Shown here piece after piece: positions 6,942-13,247 of a stretch of DNA of 14,232 nucleotides. Below the pieces are notes generated by a model. The model saw only the letters and a list, made by a program, of their open reading frames with translations. It ran no database searches and was not told where the DNA came from. Every line of letters starts with the position of its first letter. Positions within the stretch are counted from its first letter, which is position 1. The DNA is from Alphaproteobacteria bacterium. Lineage in GTDB: Bacteria; Pseudomonadota; Alphaproteobacteria; Rhizobiales; Xanthobacteraceae. The stretch covers positions 1 to 14,232 of the forward strand of contig VAZH01000065.1 of assembly GCA_005884465.1 (NCBI GenBank), read 5' to 3'. The position numbers were made by a program, and so were the translations under genes.

Positions 6942-7778
6942 GTGGAGGCGGGTGTAACCGCAGGATCGACGGCGGTCGCACTTGACGATGCGACGGTGGC
7001 GTTTCGGCTTGCCGACGCGCGCGTCTACACCGCGGTCGAGCAGGTCCGGCTTTCGGTCGAGCATGGCGAGTTCGTCGCCATTGTCGGGCCCACCGGATGC
7101 GGAAAATCGACGCTGTTGAATGTCGCCGCCGGCCTGCTCAGACCGTCATCGGGAACGGTGCGGATTTTCGATTCGCCGCTTGCCGGCCTCAACCGCGAAG
7201 CCGGCTATCTGTTTCAGGCCGATGCGCTGTTTCCCTGGAAGACCGCGATCGACAATGTCGCCATTGGCCTGGAGGTATCGGGCTTGGCGCGTGCGCAGGC
7301 GCTGGAACGCGCGCAAGCCTGGCTCACGTCGGTGGGTCTTGCGGCGTTCGGCAACCGCTATCCGCATATGCTGTCGGGCGGGCAGCGCAAGCGCGTCGGG
7401 CTGGCCCAGGTGTTGATCCGCGATCCCAAGATCCTGTTGATGGACGAGCCGTTCGGCCCGCTCGATGCCCAGACCAGGCAGATCATGGGCAATTTGCTGC
7501 TGCAGTTGTGGAGCGCCGATCGCAAGGCGGTGCTGTTCGTCACCCACGATCTCGAGGAGGCGATCGCGCTGGCGGACCGCGTCGTGATCATGTCGGCGGG
7601 CCCTCATGCGCGCATCATCGGCGACTGGCGCGTGCCGCTTTCGCGGCCCCGCGATATCTCGGAGGTTCGCATGGAAGAGGATTTTCACGCACTGCATCGC
7701 GAAATCTGGAGCGTGCTCAAGGACGAGGTGATGAAGGGCTACGCCCAGTCGTCGCAGGCTCCGGTGGAGGCTGCGTGA
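6942..7778 (+). CDS. ABC importer ATP-binding protein (nitrate/sulfonate/taurine class)
   Basis: The 278-residue ATPase has Walker A GPTGCGKST (49-57), Q-loop LFQADALFPWKT (90-101), signature LSGGQRKRVG (144-153), Walker B ILLMDEP (164-170) and switch His202 in VTHDLEEA. The DALFPWKTAIDNV stretch is characteristic of SsuB/TauB/NrtD-type ATPases. The start is GTG at 6942, preceded at a suitable distance by GGGGAAA; no in-frame ATG upstream fits better. The stop overlaps the permease ATG by one base (TGATG at 7776-7780), so the two are co-translated. With the permease and binding protein it makes a complete type-I importer. The substrate is not evident from the ATPase. It shares no close sequence with the osmolyte ATPase across the divergent promoter, so this is not a local duplication. 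Confidence 0.9.
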   Translation: MEAGVTAGSTAVALDDATVAFRLADARVYTAVEQVRLSVEHGEFVAIVGPTGCGKSTLLNVAAGLLRPSSGTVRIFDSPLAGLNREAGYLFQADALFPWKTAIDNVAIGLEVSGLARAQALERAQAWLTSVGLAAFGNRYPHMLSGGQRKRVGLAQVLIRDPKILLMDEPFGPLDAQTRQIMGNLLLQLWSADRKAVLFVTHDLEEAIALADRVVIMSAGPHARIIGDWRVPLSRPRDISEVRMEEDFHALHREIWSVLKDEVMKGYAQSSQAPVEAA

Positions 7779-8566
7779 TGAGCCGGGGCGGCTTGCTTCT
7801 CTTTCAGCTTCTGGTCGCCCTGGTGTTTTTCGGGCTGTGGCAATTACTGGCCACGGTGCCGATCTTCGGCCACACCGTGCTGCCGCCGTTTTTCTTCTCG
7901 ACGCCGGTCAATGTCTTCAACCGCATCCTCAAATGGCTGATCGAAGGCACGATCTGGCGGCATCTGCTGGTAACGCTGGTCGAATCGGTGCTGGCGTTCG
8001 TGATCGGCTCGCTGTCGGGCGCGCTGATCGGGTTCTGGTTCGCGCGCCAGCAGACTGTCGCCGCGATCTTCGATCCCTACGTCAAGATGATGAACGCGCT
8101 GCCCCGCGTGGTGCTGGCGCCGATTTTCGCGTTGTGGCTTGGGCTCGGCATCTGGTCGAAAGTCGCGCTCGGCATCACGCTGGTGTTCTTCGTGGTGTTC
8201 TTCAACGTCTATCAGGGCGTCAAGGAAGCCAGCACCACGCTGCTCGACAATGCGCGGATGCTCGGCATGAGCGAGCGGCAATTGCTGCGGCATGTCTATT
8301 GGCCGTCGGCGCTGTCGTGGATGTTTTCATCGCTGCATACTTCGGTGGGTTTTGCCGTGGTCGGCGCCGTAGTCGGCGAATATCTGGGTTCGGCGGCGGG
8401 GCTCGGCTATTTGATCCAGCAGGCCGAAGGCGTATTCGATGTCGCCGGCGTGTTTGCCGGCATGATCGTGCTGGCGATGTTCGTGGTCGCGATCGATTTG
8501 CTGGTGACCAAGGTCGAGAACCGCCTGCTGGTCTGGCGTCCGAATGCGGGTGAGGGAACGGCATAA
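7778..8566 (+). CDS. ABC importer permease (SsuC/TauC-like)
   Basis: The 262-residue inner-membrane protein has about six hydrophobic helices (first at 7-27, last near 226-245) and the ATPase-contact EAA loop: GVKEASTTLLDNARMLGMSE (147-166). This is the BPD_transp_1 fold of the SsuC/TauC/NrtB/ThiX class. The start at 7778 gives MSRGGLLLFQ, directly before the first helix, and is coupled by TGATG to the ATPase; the frame is open further upstream but that part only shadows the ATPase gene. The segment MNALPRVVLAPIFALWLGLG (105-124) is also strongly conserved in this family. A 93-base gap with a small hairpin follows before the binding-protein gene. Confidence 0.9.
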   Translation: MSRGGLLLFQLLVALVFFGLWQLLATVPIFGHTVLPPFFFSTPVNVFNRILKWLIEGTIWRHLLVTLVESVLAFVIGSLSGALIGFWFARQQTVAAIFDPYVKMMNALPRVVLAPIFALWLGLGIWSKVALGITLVFFVVFFNVYQGVKEASTTLLDNARMLGMSERQLLRHVYWPSALSWMFSSLHTSVGFAVVGAVVGEYLGSAAGLGYLIQQAEGVFDVAGVFAGMIVLAMFVVAIDLLVTKVENRLLVWRPNAGEGTA

Positions 8567-8595
8567 ACATGAAGCTGACGCCGACCGCGCGCTAG

Positions 8596-8608
8596 CGGCA
8601 TCGTGCCG
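8596..8608 (+). other. Small GC hairpin between permease and binding-protein genes
   Basis: CGGCA-TCG-TGCCG forms a five-pair stem within the 93-base gap, with no T-run after it. Hairpins here often protect the upstream or downstream mRNA so that binding protein is made in excess, but that role is inference. The adjacent GCCGGGGCGGCTAATATG (8605-8622) may hold a second promoter. Confidence 0.25.
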
Positions 8609-8659
8609 GGGCGGCTAATATGCCAACCAATGGAACTGAATACACGGGGACCAACGCCC

Positions 8660-9685
8660 ATGAAAACCATCAAACTCGCCGCCGGGATCGTCGCAGCGCT
8701 GATCCTGAGCGGCGCATCCGCCCAGGCCCAGGACAAGATCGAAAAGCCTGATCTCGTGCTCGGCGTGGGCGGCAAGAGCTCGCTGTATTATCTGCCACTG
8801 ACGCTGGCCGAGCGGCTCGGCTACTTCAAGGAACAGGGGCTTAACGTCACCATCACCGATTTCGGCGGCGGCTCGAAATCGCTGCAGTCGCTGATCGGCG
8901 GTTCCGCCGATGTGGTCACCGGCGCCTACGAGCACACCATCCGGATGCAGTCCAAGGGCCAGGACATCGCCGCGGTGATCGAGCTCGGCCGCTTCCCCGG
9001 CATGGTGCTCGCGGTGCGCAAGGACAAGGCGGCGCAGGTCAAGTCGTTCGGCGACCTCAAGGGCATGAAGATCGGCGTCAGCGCGCCGGGCTCCTCGACC
9101 AACTTCTTCGTCAATGCGCTGATCGCCCGCGATGGCGTCAAGCCCGATGAAGTATCGATCATCGGCGTCGGTACCGGGCTTTCCGCGGTCGCGGCGATGA
9201 AGAAGGGCGAGATCGACGCCATCGTCAATCTCGATCCCGTCATGACCAAGCTCGATCAGGACGGCGACATCGTCATCCTCGCGGACTCGCGCACCGACGA
9301 AGGCAACATGAAGCTGTTCGGCGGCAACAACCCGGCGGCGGTGGTTTATCTCAAGACCGACTTCATCAGCAAAAACCCGGTGACCGTTCAGCATCTGGTC
9401 AACGCGTTCTACAAGGCAACCAAGTGGCTCGAGAAAGCCACGCCGGAGGATATCGTCAAGACCGTTCCGGAAGAGTATTTCCTCGGCGACAAGGCGCTCT
9501 ATCTCTCGGCGTTCAAGGCCTCAAAGCCGATGTATTCGACGACCGGAATCATCACCCCGCAGGGAATGCAAAACGGCCTGAACCTGCTGCTGCAGTTCGA
9601 CCCCGAGATGAAGGACGCCAAGATCGATCTGAACAGGACGTTCGACGATCGCTTCGTGAAAAAAGCGGCGGCCGGCCAGATGTAG
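8660..9685 (+). CDS. ABC importer substrate-binding protein, NMT1/SsuA-like
   Basis: The 341-residue periplasmic protein starts MKTIKLAAG with a clean signal peptide, likely cut at AQAQ-D near residue 23/24. The mature part shows the NMT1/THI5-like pattern: SSLYYLPLTLAERLGYFKEQ (40-59), LNVTITDFGGGSKSLQSLIG (61-80), GSADVVTGAYEHTI and FGDLKGMKIGVSAPGSSTNFF. This family binds taurine, sulfonates, nitrate/bicarbonate or pyrimidine precursors of thiamine. The DFGGGSKSLQSL motif does not decide among them. An in-frame upstream start at 8603 would add 19 residues before the signal peptide and is rejected; the ATG at 8660 has CGGGGA about ten bases before it. The Nudix gene follows after 13 bases and is probably in the same transcript. 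Confidence 0.9.
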   Translation: MKTIKLAAGIVAALILSGASAQAQDKIEKPDLVLGVGGKSSLYYLPLTLAERLGYFKEQGLNVTITDFGGGSKSLQSLIGGSADVVTGAYEHTIRMQSKGQDIAAVIELGRFPGMVLAVRKDKAAQVKSFGDLKGMKIGVSAPGSSTNFFVNALIARDGVKPDEVSIIGVGTGLSAVAAMKKGEIDAIVNLDPVMTKLDQDGDIVILADSRTDEGNMKLFGGNNPAAVVYLKTDFISKNPVTVQHLVNAFYKATKWLEKATPEDIVKTVPEEYFLGDKALYLSAFKASKPMYSTTGIITPQGMQNGLNLLLQFDPEMKDAKIDLNRTFDDRFVKKAAAGQM

Positions 9686-9698
9686 GCGGCGTCGGCCG

Positions 9699-10400
9699 AT
9701 GCTGCCAATCGCGATTCATCGCGTCACCACCCTCGATCTGAACGTCCGTCCGCGGCCGTGGCCGTTCGCCGACGAGCGGCGCGCCGACATCGATGCGCAT
9801 TTCGCGATCAAGCAGCGCGAGAAACCGAAAATCTGGAATGGGCGGATTCTGTTGGGGCGCGACCCTGACTTCACCGGGGATCGCTTCAGCGCCTGTTATT
9901 TCGATGCCGATTTCGCTGATTTCCTGGCATGGCGCGACTGGGGCTTTCCGGACAGGAGCGTGTTCAACGGCTTCGGCATGGGCGCGCTGCGCTGCTCCGA
10001 CGGCGCGTTCGTGCTGGGCGAAATGGGCCATCATACGGCGAATGCCGGGCGCATCTATTTTCCCTCGGGAACGCCCGATCCCGACGACATCCGCGACGGC
10101 GCGGTCGATATAGCAGGCAGTGTCGCGCGCGAGGTCGAGGAGGAAACCGGCCTGACGTCAGCCGATTACCGCACCGCCGCGCACTGGGATTGCGTCGTCT
10201 CCGGCGCTGCGATCGCGATGATCAGGATGTTGAATGTCGATGTGACCGGCGAAGAGTTGCGCGCCAGGATCGAGGCCAATCTTGCCCGTCAAGATCAGCC
10301 CGAACTTTCCGCGATCCATCTGGTGCGCGACTCGGGCGATCTCACCGCGTCGATGCCGCGCTTTGTCACCGCCTTTATCGAGCAGCATTTCTCCCGATGA
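9699..10400 (+). CDS. Nudix hydrolase with half-degenerate Nudix box
   Basis: The 233-residue protein carries the catalytic half of the Nudix box, REVEEETGL (144-152), inside GTPDPDDIRDGAVDIAG...REVEEETGL. The first half of the canonical G-x5-E-x7-REUxEExGU pattern is not kept: the expected Glu is Val136 (GAVDI), and DPDDIRDG sits in place of the usual Gly-rich turn. The N-terminal ~95 residues (PKIWNGRILLGRD, FSACYFDADFADFLAWRDWG, NGFGMGALRCSDG) form the extra region seen in larger Nudix proteins. Such enzymes cleave nucleoside diphosphate-X bonds with Mg. No signal peptide is visible, so it is cytoplasmic. Its start is 13 bases after the binding-protein stop, with only a weak GGCGGCG site, so it probably belongs to the transporter transcript. 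A link to the imported compound is inference. Confidence 0.82.
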   Translation: MLPIAIHRVTTLDLNVRPRPWPFADERRADIDAHFAIKQREKPKIWNGRILLGRDPDFTGDRFSACYFDADFADFLAWRDWGFPDRSVFNGFGMGALRCSDGAFVLGEMGHHTANAGRIYFPSGTPDPDDIRDGAVDIAGSVAREVEEETGLTSADYRTAAHWDCVVSGAAIAMIRMLNVDVTGEELRARIEANLARQDQPELSAIHLVRDSGDLTASMPRFVTAFIEQHFSR

Positions 10401-10416
10401 TGCTGTTGCTTAAACC

Positions 10417-10534
10417 CGTCATTGCGAGGAGCGCAAGCGACGAAGCAATCCACCTTGACGGTGCGAAATCTGAATTGCTTCGCGGAGCTTGTCATCGGGC
10501 GCGCATTCGCGCGACCCGTTGACGCGCAATGACC
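10417..10534. repeat. Intergenic palindromic repeat, copy 1 (complete)
   Basis: The element runs from CGTCATTGCGAG to GCGCAATGACC, with outer arms that pair (GTCATTGCG against CGCAATGAC), inner arms AGCAATCC / GAATTGCTT, and a terminal stem CGGGCGCGC-ATTC-GCGCGACCCG (10496-10518). It fills most of the gap between the convergent Nudix and cupin genes and could end both transcripts. The right-hand ~84 bases recur at 11115-11198. From memory this is a family scattered in hundreds of copies in Bradyrhizobium/Rhodopseudomonas genomes; that was not checked. Confidence 0.75.
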
Positions 10535-10549
10535 GCCGGAAGGCGCGCT

Positions 10550-10999
10550 TCAGTCCAGCAATTTGGTGTCGTCAGGCGCCTGCGGCGGCGTCTTGATCGC
10601 GATCGTCTTGAACGGTCGGCCATCCGGCTTGGTTCCGCCGTGCGCGGTACCCTTGGGGATAATGACGAGATCGCCCGGCTTCACCTGCACTTCCTTGTCA
10701 CCGAGCCAGATCGTCCCGGTGCCCTCGAGGATGTACTGCATCTCGTTGGCGTTGAGATGCATATGCTTGGGCGTGTTGCCGTCCTGCACCGCGACGGTTG
10801 CGCCGTCGGCTGAGACGAACGTCCTGGAGCGCAGCCCGGTGCCGGAAGCCAGGCCAAGCGCGTCTCCGTTCATTTCAGGCACATGAATGACCTGCGCCGT
10901 GATGTTCTCGGCGGCCAACGCAGGCCGCAACAAGTGCGTCGCACTACAACCGGCGGCAAAGGCAGTGGCGATCGATAGGCTGGCAACAATACGGTTCAT
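10550..10999 (-). CDS. Exported single-domain cupin protein
   Basis: The 149-residue protein has an N-terminal signal (RIVASLSIATAFAAG) and then one cupin barrel. Metal-site residues fit the two cupin motifs: PKHMHLNANEMQYILEGTG with His79, His81 and Glu86, and PGDLVIIPKGTAHGG with His120. The N-terminus allows either cleavage at ALAA-E (near 30) or lipidation at Cys18 (AAGC, a weak lipobox because position -3 is Ala). A very good ribosome site, GGGGAGGATAT, precedes the ATG (complement of 10997-10999). Cupins of this size serve as sugar, dioxygenase-like or sensor proteins, and the substrate is not evident. The gene stands alone, convergent with the Nudix gene, and both sides are flanked by copies of one intergenic repeat. 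Confidence 0.85.
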   Translation of the reverse strand: MNRIVASLSIATAFAAGCSATHLLRPALAAENITAQVIHVPEMNGDALGLASGTGLRSRTFVSADGATVAVQDGNTPKHMHLNANEMQYILEGTGTIWLGDKEVQVKPGDLVIIPKGTAHGGTKPDGRPFKTIAIKTPPQAPDDTKLLD

Positions 11000-11086
11000 G
11001 GATATCCTCCCCTTTTGCAGAGTTTTTGTATGGGGATGCTATGTCAGCAGATGATCTTTGACCAGAGGTTGCCGAGCCGCCTTCTC

Positions 11087-11104
11087 AGAGGTGCATGCTC
11101 CTCT
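11087..11104. repeat. 18-bp near-perfect palindrome upstream of the cupin gene
   Basis: AGAGGTGCATGCTCCTCT reads the same on both strands except for one symmetric T/T pair (11092, 11099); its core is GCATGC. It lies about 90 bases upstream of the minus-strand cupin start, where an operator or hairpin could sit, and directly before the truncated repeat copy. Confidence 0.45.
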
Positions 11105-11114
11105 ATCGTGCGCT

Positions 11115-11198
11115 CCAGCTTGACGGTGCGAAATCCGGATTGCTTCGCGGAGCCTGTCATCGGGCGCGCATTCGCGCGACCCGTTAGCTCGCGATGAC
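11115..11198. repeat. Intergenic palindromic repeat, copy 2 (left arm missing)
   Basis: This segment matches 10450-10533 base for base at a constant offset of 665, with about nine mismatches and no gaps by eye. It keeps the terminal stem (11161-11183) and the right outer arm (CTCGCGATGACG), but the left arm present in copy 1 (GTCATTGCGAGG) is absent and replaced by unrelated sequence. Confidence 0.75.
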
Positions 11199-11267
11199 GA
11201 ACTACTCTGGCGCAGGTCGCTCGCGCCATGTACCGTTTGGAAAGTTTCGACCGGGGCCCCCGACGTC

Positions 11268-12236
11268 ATGAGCAAGAAGCCTTCGCAATATCTTGGCGAT
11301 CAGCTGAGGCCCTTCATTGCGCCGTTCCGCTTCAACGGATCGGGTGATTTCCATCTCAAGTCGCACAAGACCAACGAGAAGGGCGGCCTCGACAAGGACA
11401 AGGCGGAAAAGATCCTCGAAGCCAACCGAAAACGCTTAAGCGATTTTCAGGAAAAACTTTACGCGCAGGATCGCTGGTCGGTGCTGCTGATCCTGCAGGG
11501 CATGGATGCGGCCGGCAAGGACAGTGCCATCAAGGCGATATTTGCGGGCGTCAACCCGCAGGGCTGCGAGGTCCATTCCTTCAAGCAACCGTCAGCCAAC
11601 GAACTCGATCACGATTTCATGTGGCGCCACGTGGTCGCGCTGCCGCAGCGCGGCCGCATCGGCATCTTCAATCGCTCTTACTACGAGGAATGTCTGGTGC
11701 CGCGGGTGCATCGGGAAATCCTCGCCAAGGAAAAGCTTCCCTCGAAACTGGTGACCAAGAACATCTGGCGCGAGCGGTTCGGGGACATTTCCACGTTCGA
11801 GCGCTACCTTTCGCGCAATGGCACCGTGATCCTGAAATTCTTCCTCAACATCTCGAAACAGGAGCAGCGCGAGCGGTTTCTCGACCGGCTGGAGGAGCCT
11901 GCGAAGAACTGGAAATTTTCGATGGCCGACATCGCCGAGCGCGCGCTGTGGCCCAGGTACATGGCCGCCTATCAGGACCTGGTCAGGCACACTTCGACGG
12001 CGCTGGCGCCATGGTACGTGGTGCCCGCCGATCACAAATGGTTCGCGCGGGTGGTGATCGGCTCGGCGATCGTCAGCACGTTAGAGACGCTGAACTTGCG
12101 GTTTCCGCGCACCGACAAGGCATCGTTGCAGGAGTTCAACCGGGTGCGCGAGGCGCTGCTGGCGGAGGGCAAGGGTGTAAAGAAAAAGGCCAAGGCTGCG
12201 GCGAAGAAGGCCTCGCGTTCAAAGTCGGCGAACTGA
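11268..12236 (+). CDS. ppk2: PPK2-family polyphosphate kinase / polyphosphate:nucleotide phosphotransferase
   Basis: The 322-residue protein is a PPK2 enzyme, moving phosphate between polyphosphate and nucleoside di- or monophosphates in the cytoplasm. It shows Walker A GMDAAGKDSAIK (78-89), the conserved VHSFKQPSANELDHDFMWR region (102-120), Walker B GIFNRSYYEE (132-141), the NIWRERFGDISTFERYL lid (165-181), ILKFFLNISKQEQRERF, and PWYVVPADHKWFAR (248-261). The last ~20 residues (KKKAKAAAKKASRSKSAN) form a Lys/Ala/Ser-rich tail beyond the usual domain end, which could contact polyphosphate or nucleic acid (inference). Motifs do not tell whether it prefers ADP, GDP or AMP, so the class is left open. 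The start ATG at 11268 follows a weak CGGGG; an upstream ATG at 11228 is out of frame. It is a single-gene unit, with a palindromic repeat just after the stop. Confidence 0.92.
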   Translation: MSKKPSQYLGDQLRPFIAPFRFNGSGDFHLKSHKTNEKGGLDKDKAEKILEANRKRLSDFQEKLYAQDRWSVLLILQGMDAAGKDSAIKAIFAGVNPQGCEVHSFKQPSANELDHDFMWRHVVALPQRGRIGIFNRSYYEECLVPRVHREILAKEKLPSKLVTKNIWRERFGDISTFERYLSRNGTVILKFFLNISKQEQRERFLDRLEEPAKNWKFSMADIAERALWPRYMAAYQDLVRHTSTALAPWYVVPADHKWFARVVIGSAIVSTLETLNLRFPRTDKASLQEFNRVREALLAEGKGVKKKAKAAAKKASRSKSAN

Positions 12237-12243
12237 CGATGGT

Positions 12244-12413
12244 CGTCATGCCCCGCGAAAGCAGCTTGCTGGCCGTCTTCCATCGGCATCGGGCGGTAGG
12301 GTTCCGGCCGGCGGCTCGGGAAGGCGAAAGCGGGTATCCAGTACGCCGCGGCCCCGCGGATCAATCATCGGCGCTCTGGAATACTGGATCGCCCGCTTTC
12401 GCGGGCGACGACA
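12244..12413. repeat. Palindromic intergenic element with interrupted left arm
   Basis: The right arm TACTGGATCGCCCGCTTTC (12382-12400) pairs with GAAAGCGGGTATCCAGTA (12326-12343). The same right side continues as GCTTTCGCGGGCGACGAC (12395-12412), which pairs with GTCATGCCCCGCGAAAGC (12245-12262) at 15 of 18 positions. The left arm is thus split: its outer and inner parts are separated by 61 bases (12263-12323) bounded by GCGAAAGC on both sides. From memory the intact form is a common Bradyrhizobium intergenic repeat. It follows the polyphosphate kinase stop by only seven bases and may end that transcript. Confidence 0.7.
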
Positions 12414-12524
12414 TCGGTCGAAGCGCGGGTAGCTCAATCGCGTAAGGCCGCGCTCCGTGACCACGCGCTGCTCTGCCGGCGCGGCTAGTATGTATTGCGA
12501 GACCCACATGTCGCGGTGGGGTAA

Positions 12525-12547
12525 CCCAAATTTGGGAGTATCCTCCC
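12525..12547. promoter_or_regulatory. Overlapping palindromes in leader of small exported protein gene
   Basis: CCCAAATTTGGG (12525-12536) is a perfect 12-base palindrome, and GGGAG-TATC-CTCCC (12534-12547) is a hairpin that shares its last three bases. The pair sits about 120 bases before the start at 12663. This arrangement could be an operator or alternative RNA structures; I cannot assign a regulator. Confidence 0.4.
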
Positions 12548-12662
12548 CCTGCAAATCGTCAAAACCGCCCTCTGCCGGGGCATACCTTCGTGTCTTCCTC
12601 CGAAGGAACCAATCCGGGCCATCACGGCTTATCGCGCATATTTCAAAGACCGGGAGACTGCT

Positions 12663-12959
12663 ATGAAAATCGCGAAGGTCATTTTGGCTGCTGGCACCGC
12701 GGCCCTCACCATTATCGGCTCGGCGACTTTGGCCCAAGAAGCGCTTACGGGAACACTTACCAAGGTTGACCGGATCAATCGCACCGTCGCGATTCAACCG
12801 TCGCAAAGCGGTACAACCGGAGCGAATACCGGCGCCGCCGAAGAGTTCAAAGCACAAGACGGCTTGTCGTTAGAGACATTGCATGCTGGCGACAAGGTCA
12901 CCTTTTCCGTTACGGAAACGGGCGGGATCAAGACGATCACGAAACTTCAAAAACCGTAA
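12663..12959 (+). CDS. Small exported CusF/DUF1344-like beta-rich protein
   Basis: The 98-residue protein has a signal peptide (KIAKVILAAGTAALTIIG, likely cut after ATLA at 24). The mature part reads LTGTLTKVDRINRTVAIQPSQ, then a Ser/Gly/Thr-rich insert (47-58), then EEFKAQDGLSLETLHAGDKVTFSVTETGGIKTITKL. The order GT-L-T-K-V-D...R-TV-I...L..L..GDKV.F.V resembles small OB-fold periplasmic proteins of the CusF and DUF1344 groups. The CusF copper ligands (one His, two Met and a Trp) are not there: the mature chain has a single His (74) and no Met or Trp. A metal role is therefore not supported. The ATG has GGGAG seven to eleven bases upstream. The leader is long (over 200 bases) and rich in inverted repeats. 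It is a monocistronic unit. Confidence 0.72.
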   Translation: MKIAKVILAAGTAALTIIGSATLAQEALTGTLTKVDRINRTVAIQPSQSGTTGANTGAAEEFKAQDGLSLETLHAGDKVTFSVTETGGIKTITKLQKP

Positions 12960-13247
12960 ATTTTCAGGTGCCGCACCTGGCTATCGAAATTACCGCATCG
13001 GCCCGAGGATCAGGCGTCTGTGTCGCGCGGCATGATCTTGACCGTCGGCAGCCAGAAACAGACATGAACTGCGGCATAGCAACAGCCTGCGCTGCTGGAA
13101 TAGCGAAGCCCAGACGCGACAAAATCGACGCGAATGACCCCAAGGTGGACATCAGCCAACATTTCATATTTCGGTCGCGAAGCTTGTTTCAGCCCTACCA
13201 AAGCGCTCATCCGAGCGGATACTATGACGCATCTTTAGGGCGCGGGT
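12960..13247. other. 288-bp region with no recognised gene
   Basis: I see no credible coding frame: open frames on both strands lack ribosome sites and family motifs. The stretch around 13134-13200 (CCCCAAGGTGGACAT onward) reminds me of degenerate non-coding sequence that recurs in Bradyrhizobium genomes, but I cannot verify that here. No terminator with a T-run is visible after the small exported protein gene. Confidence 0.35.

Noticed and set aside
6020..7778. The two divergent ABC ATPases as a local duplication
   Set aside because: Their Q-loop regions and partner genes belong to different subfamilies; only the shared ABC motifs match.
8569..8595. Eight-codon open frame after the permease stop
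   Set aside because: It is too short and has no ribosome site or conservation cue; chance is sufficient.
10417..11198. Reading the two ~84-bp repeats as a CRISPR or as transposon ends
   Set aside because: There are only two copies, 665 bases apart and in the same orientation, with a normal gene between them, no transposase, and no regular spacers.
12246..12857. 203-codon minus-strand frame over the palindromic element and the small exported protein gene
   Set aside because: It runs through a repeat and antisense to a gene with a signal peptide and ribosome site; no motif supports it.
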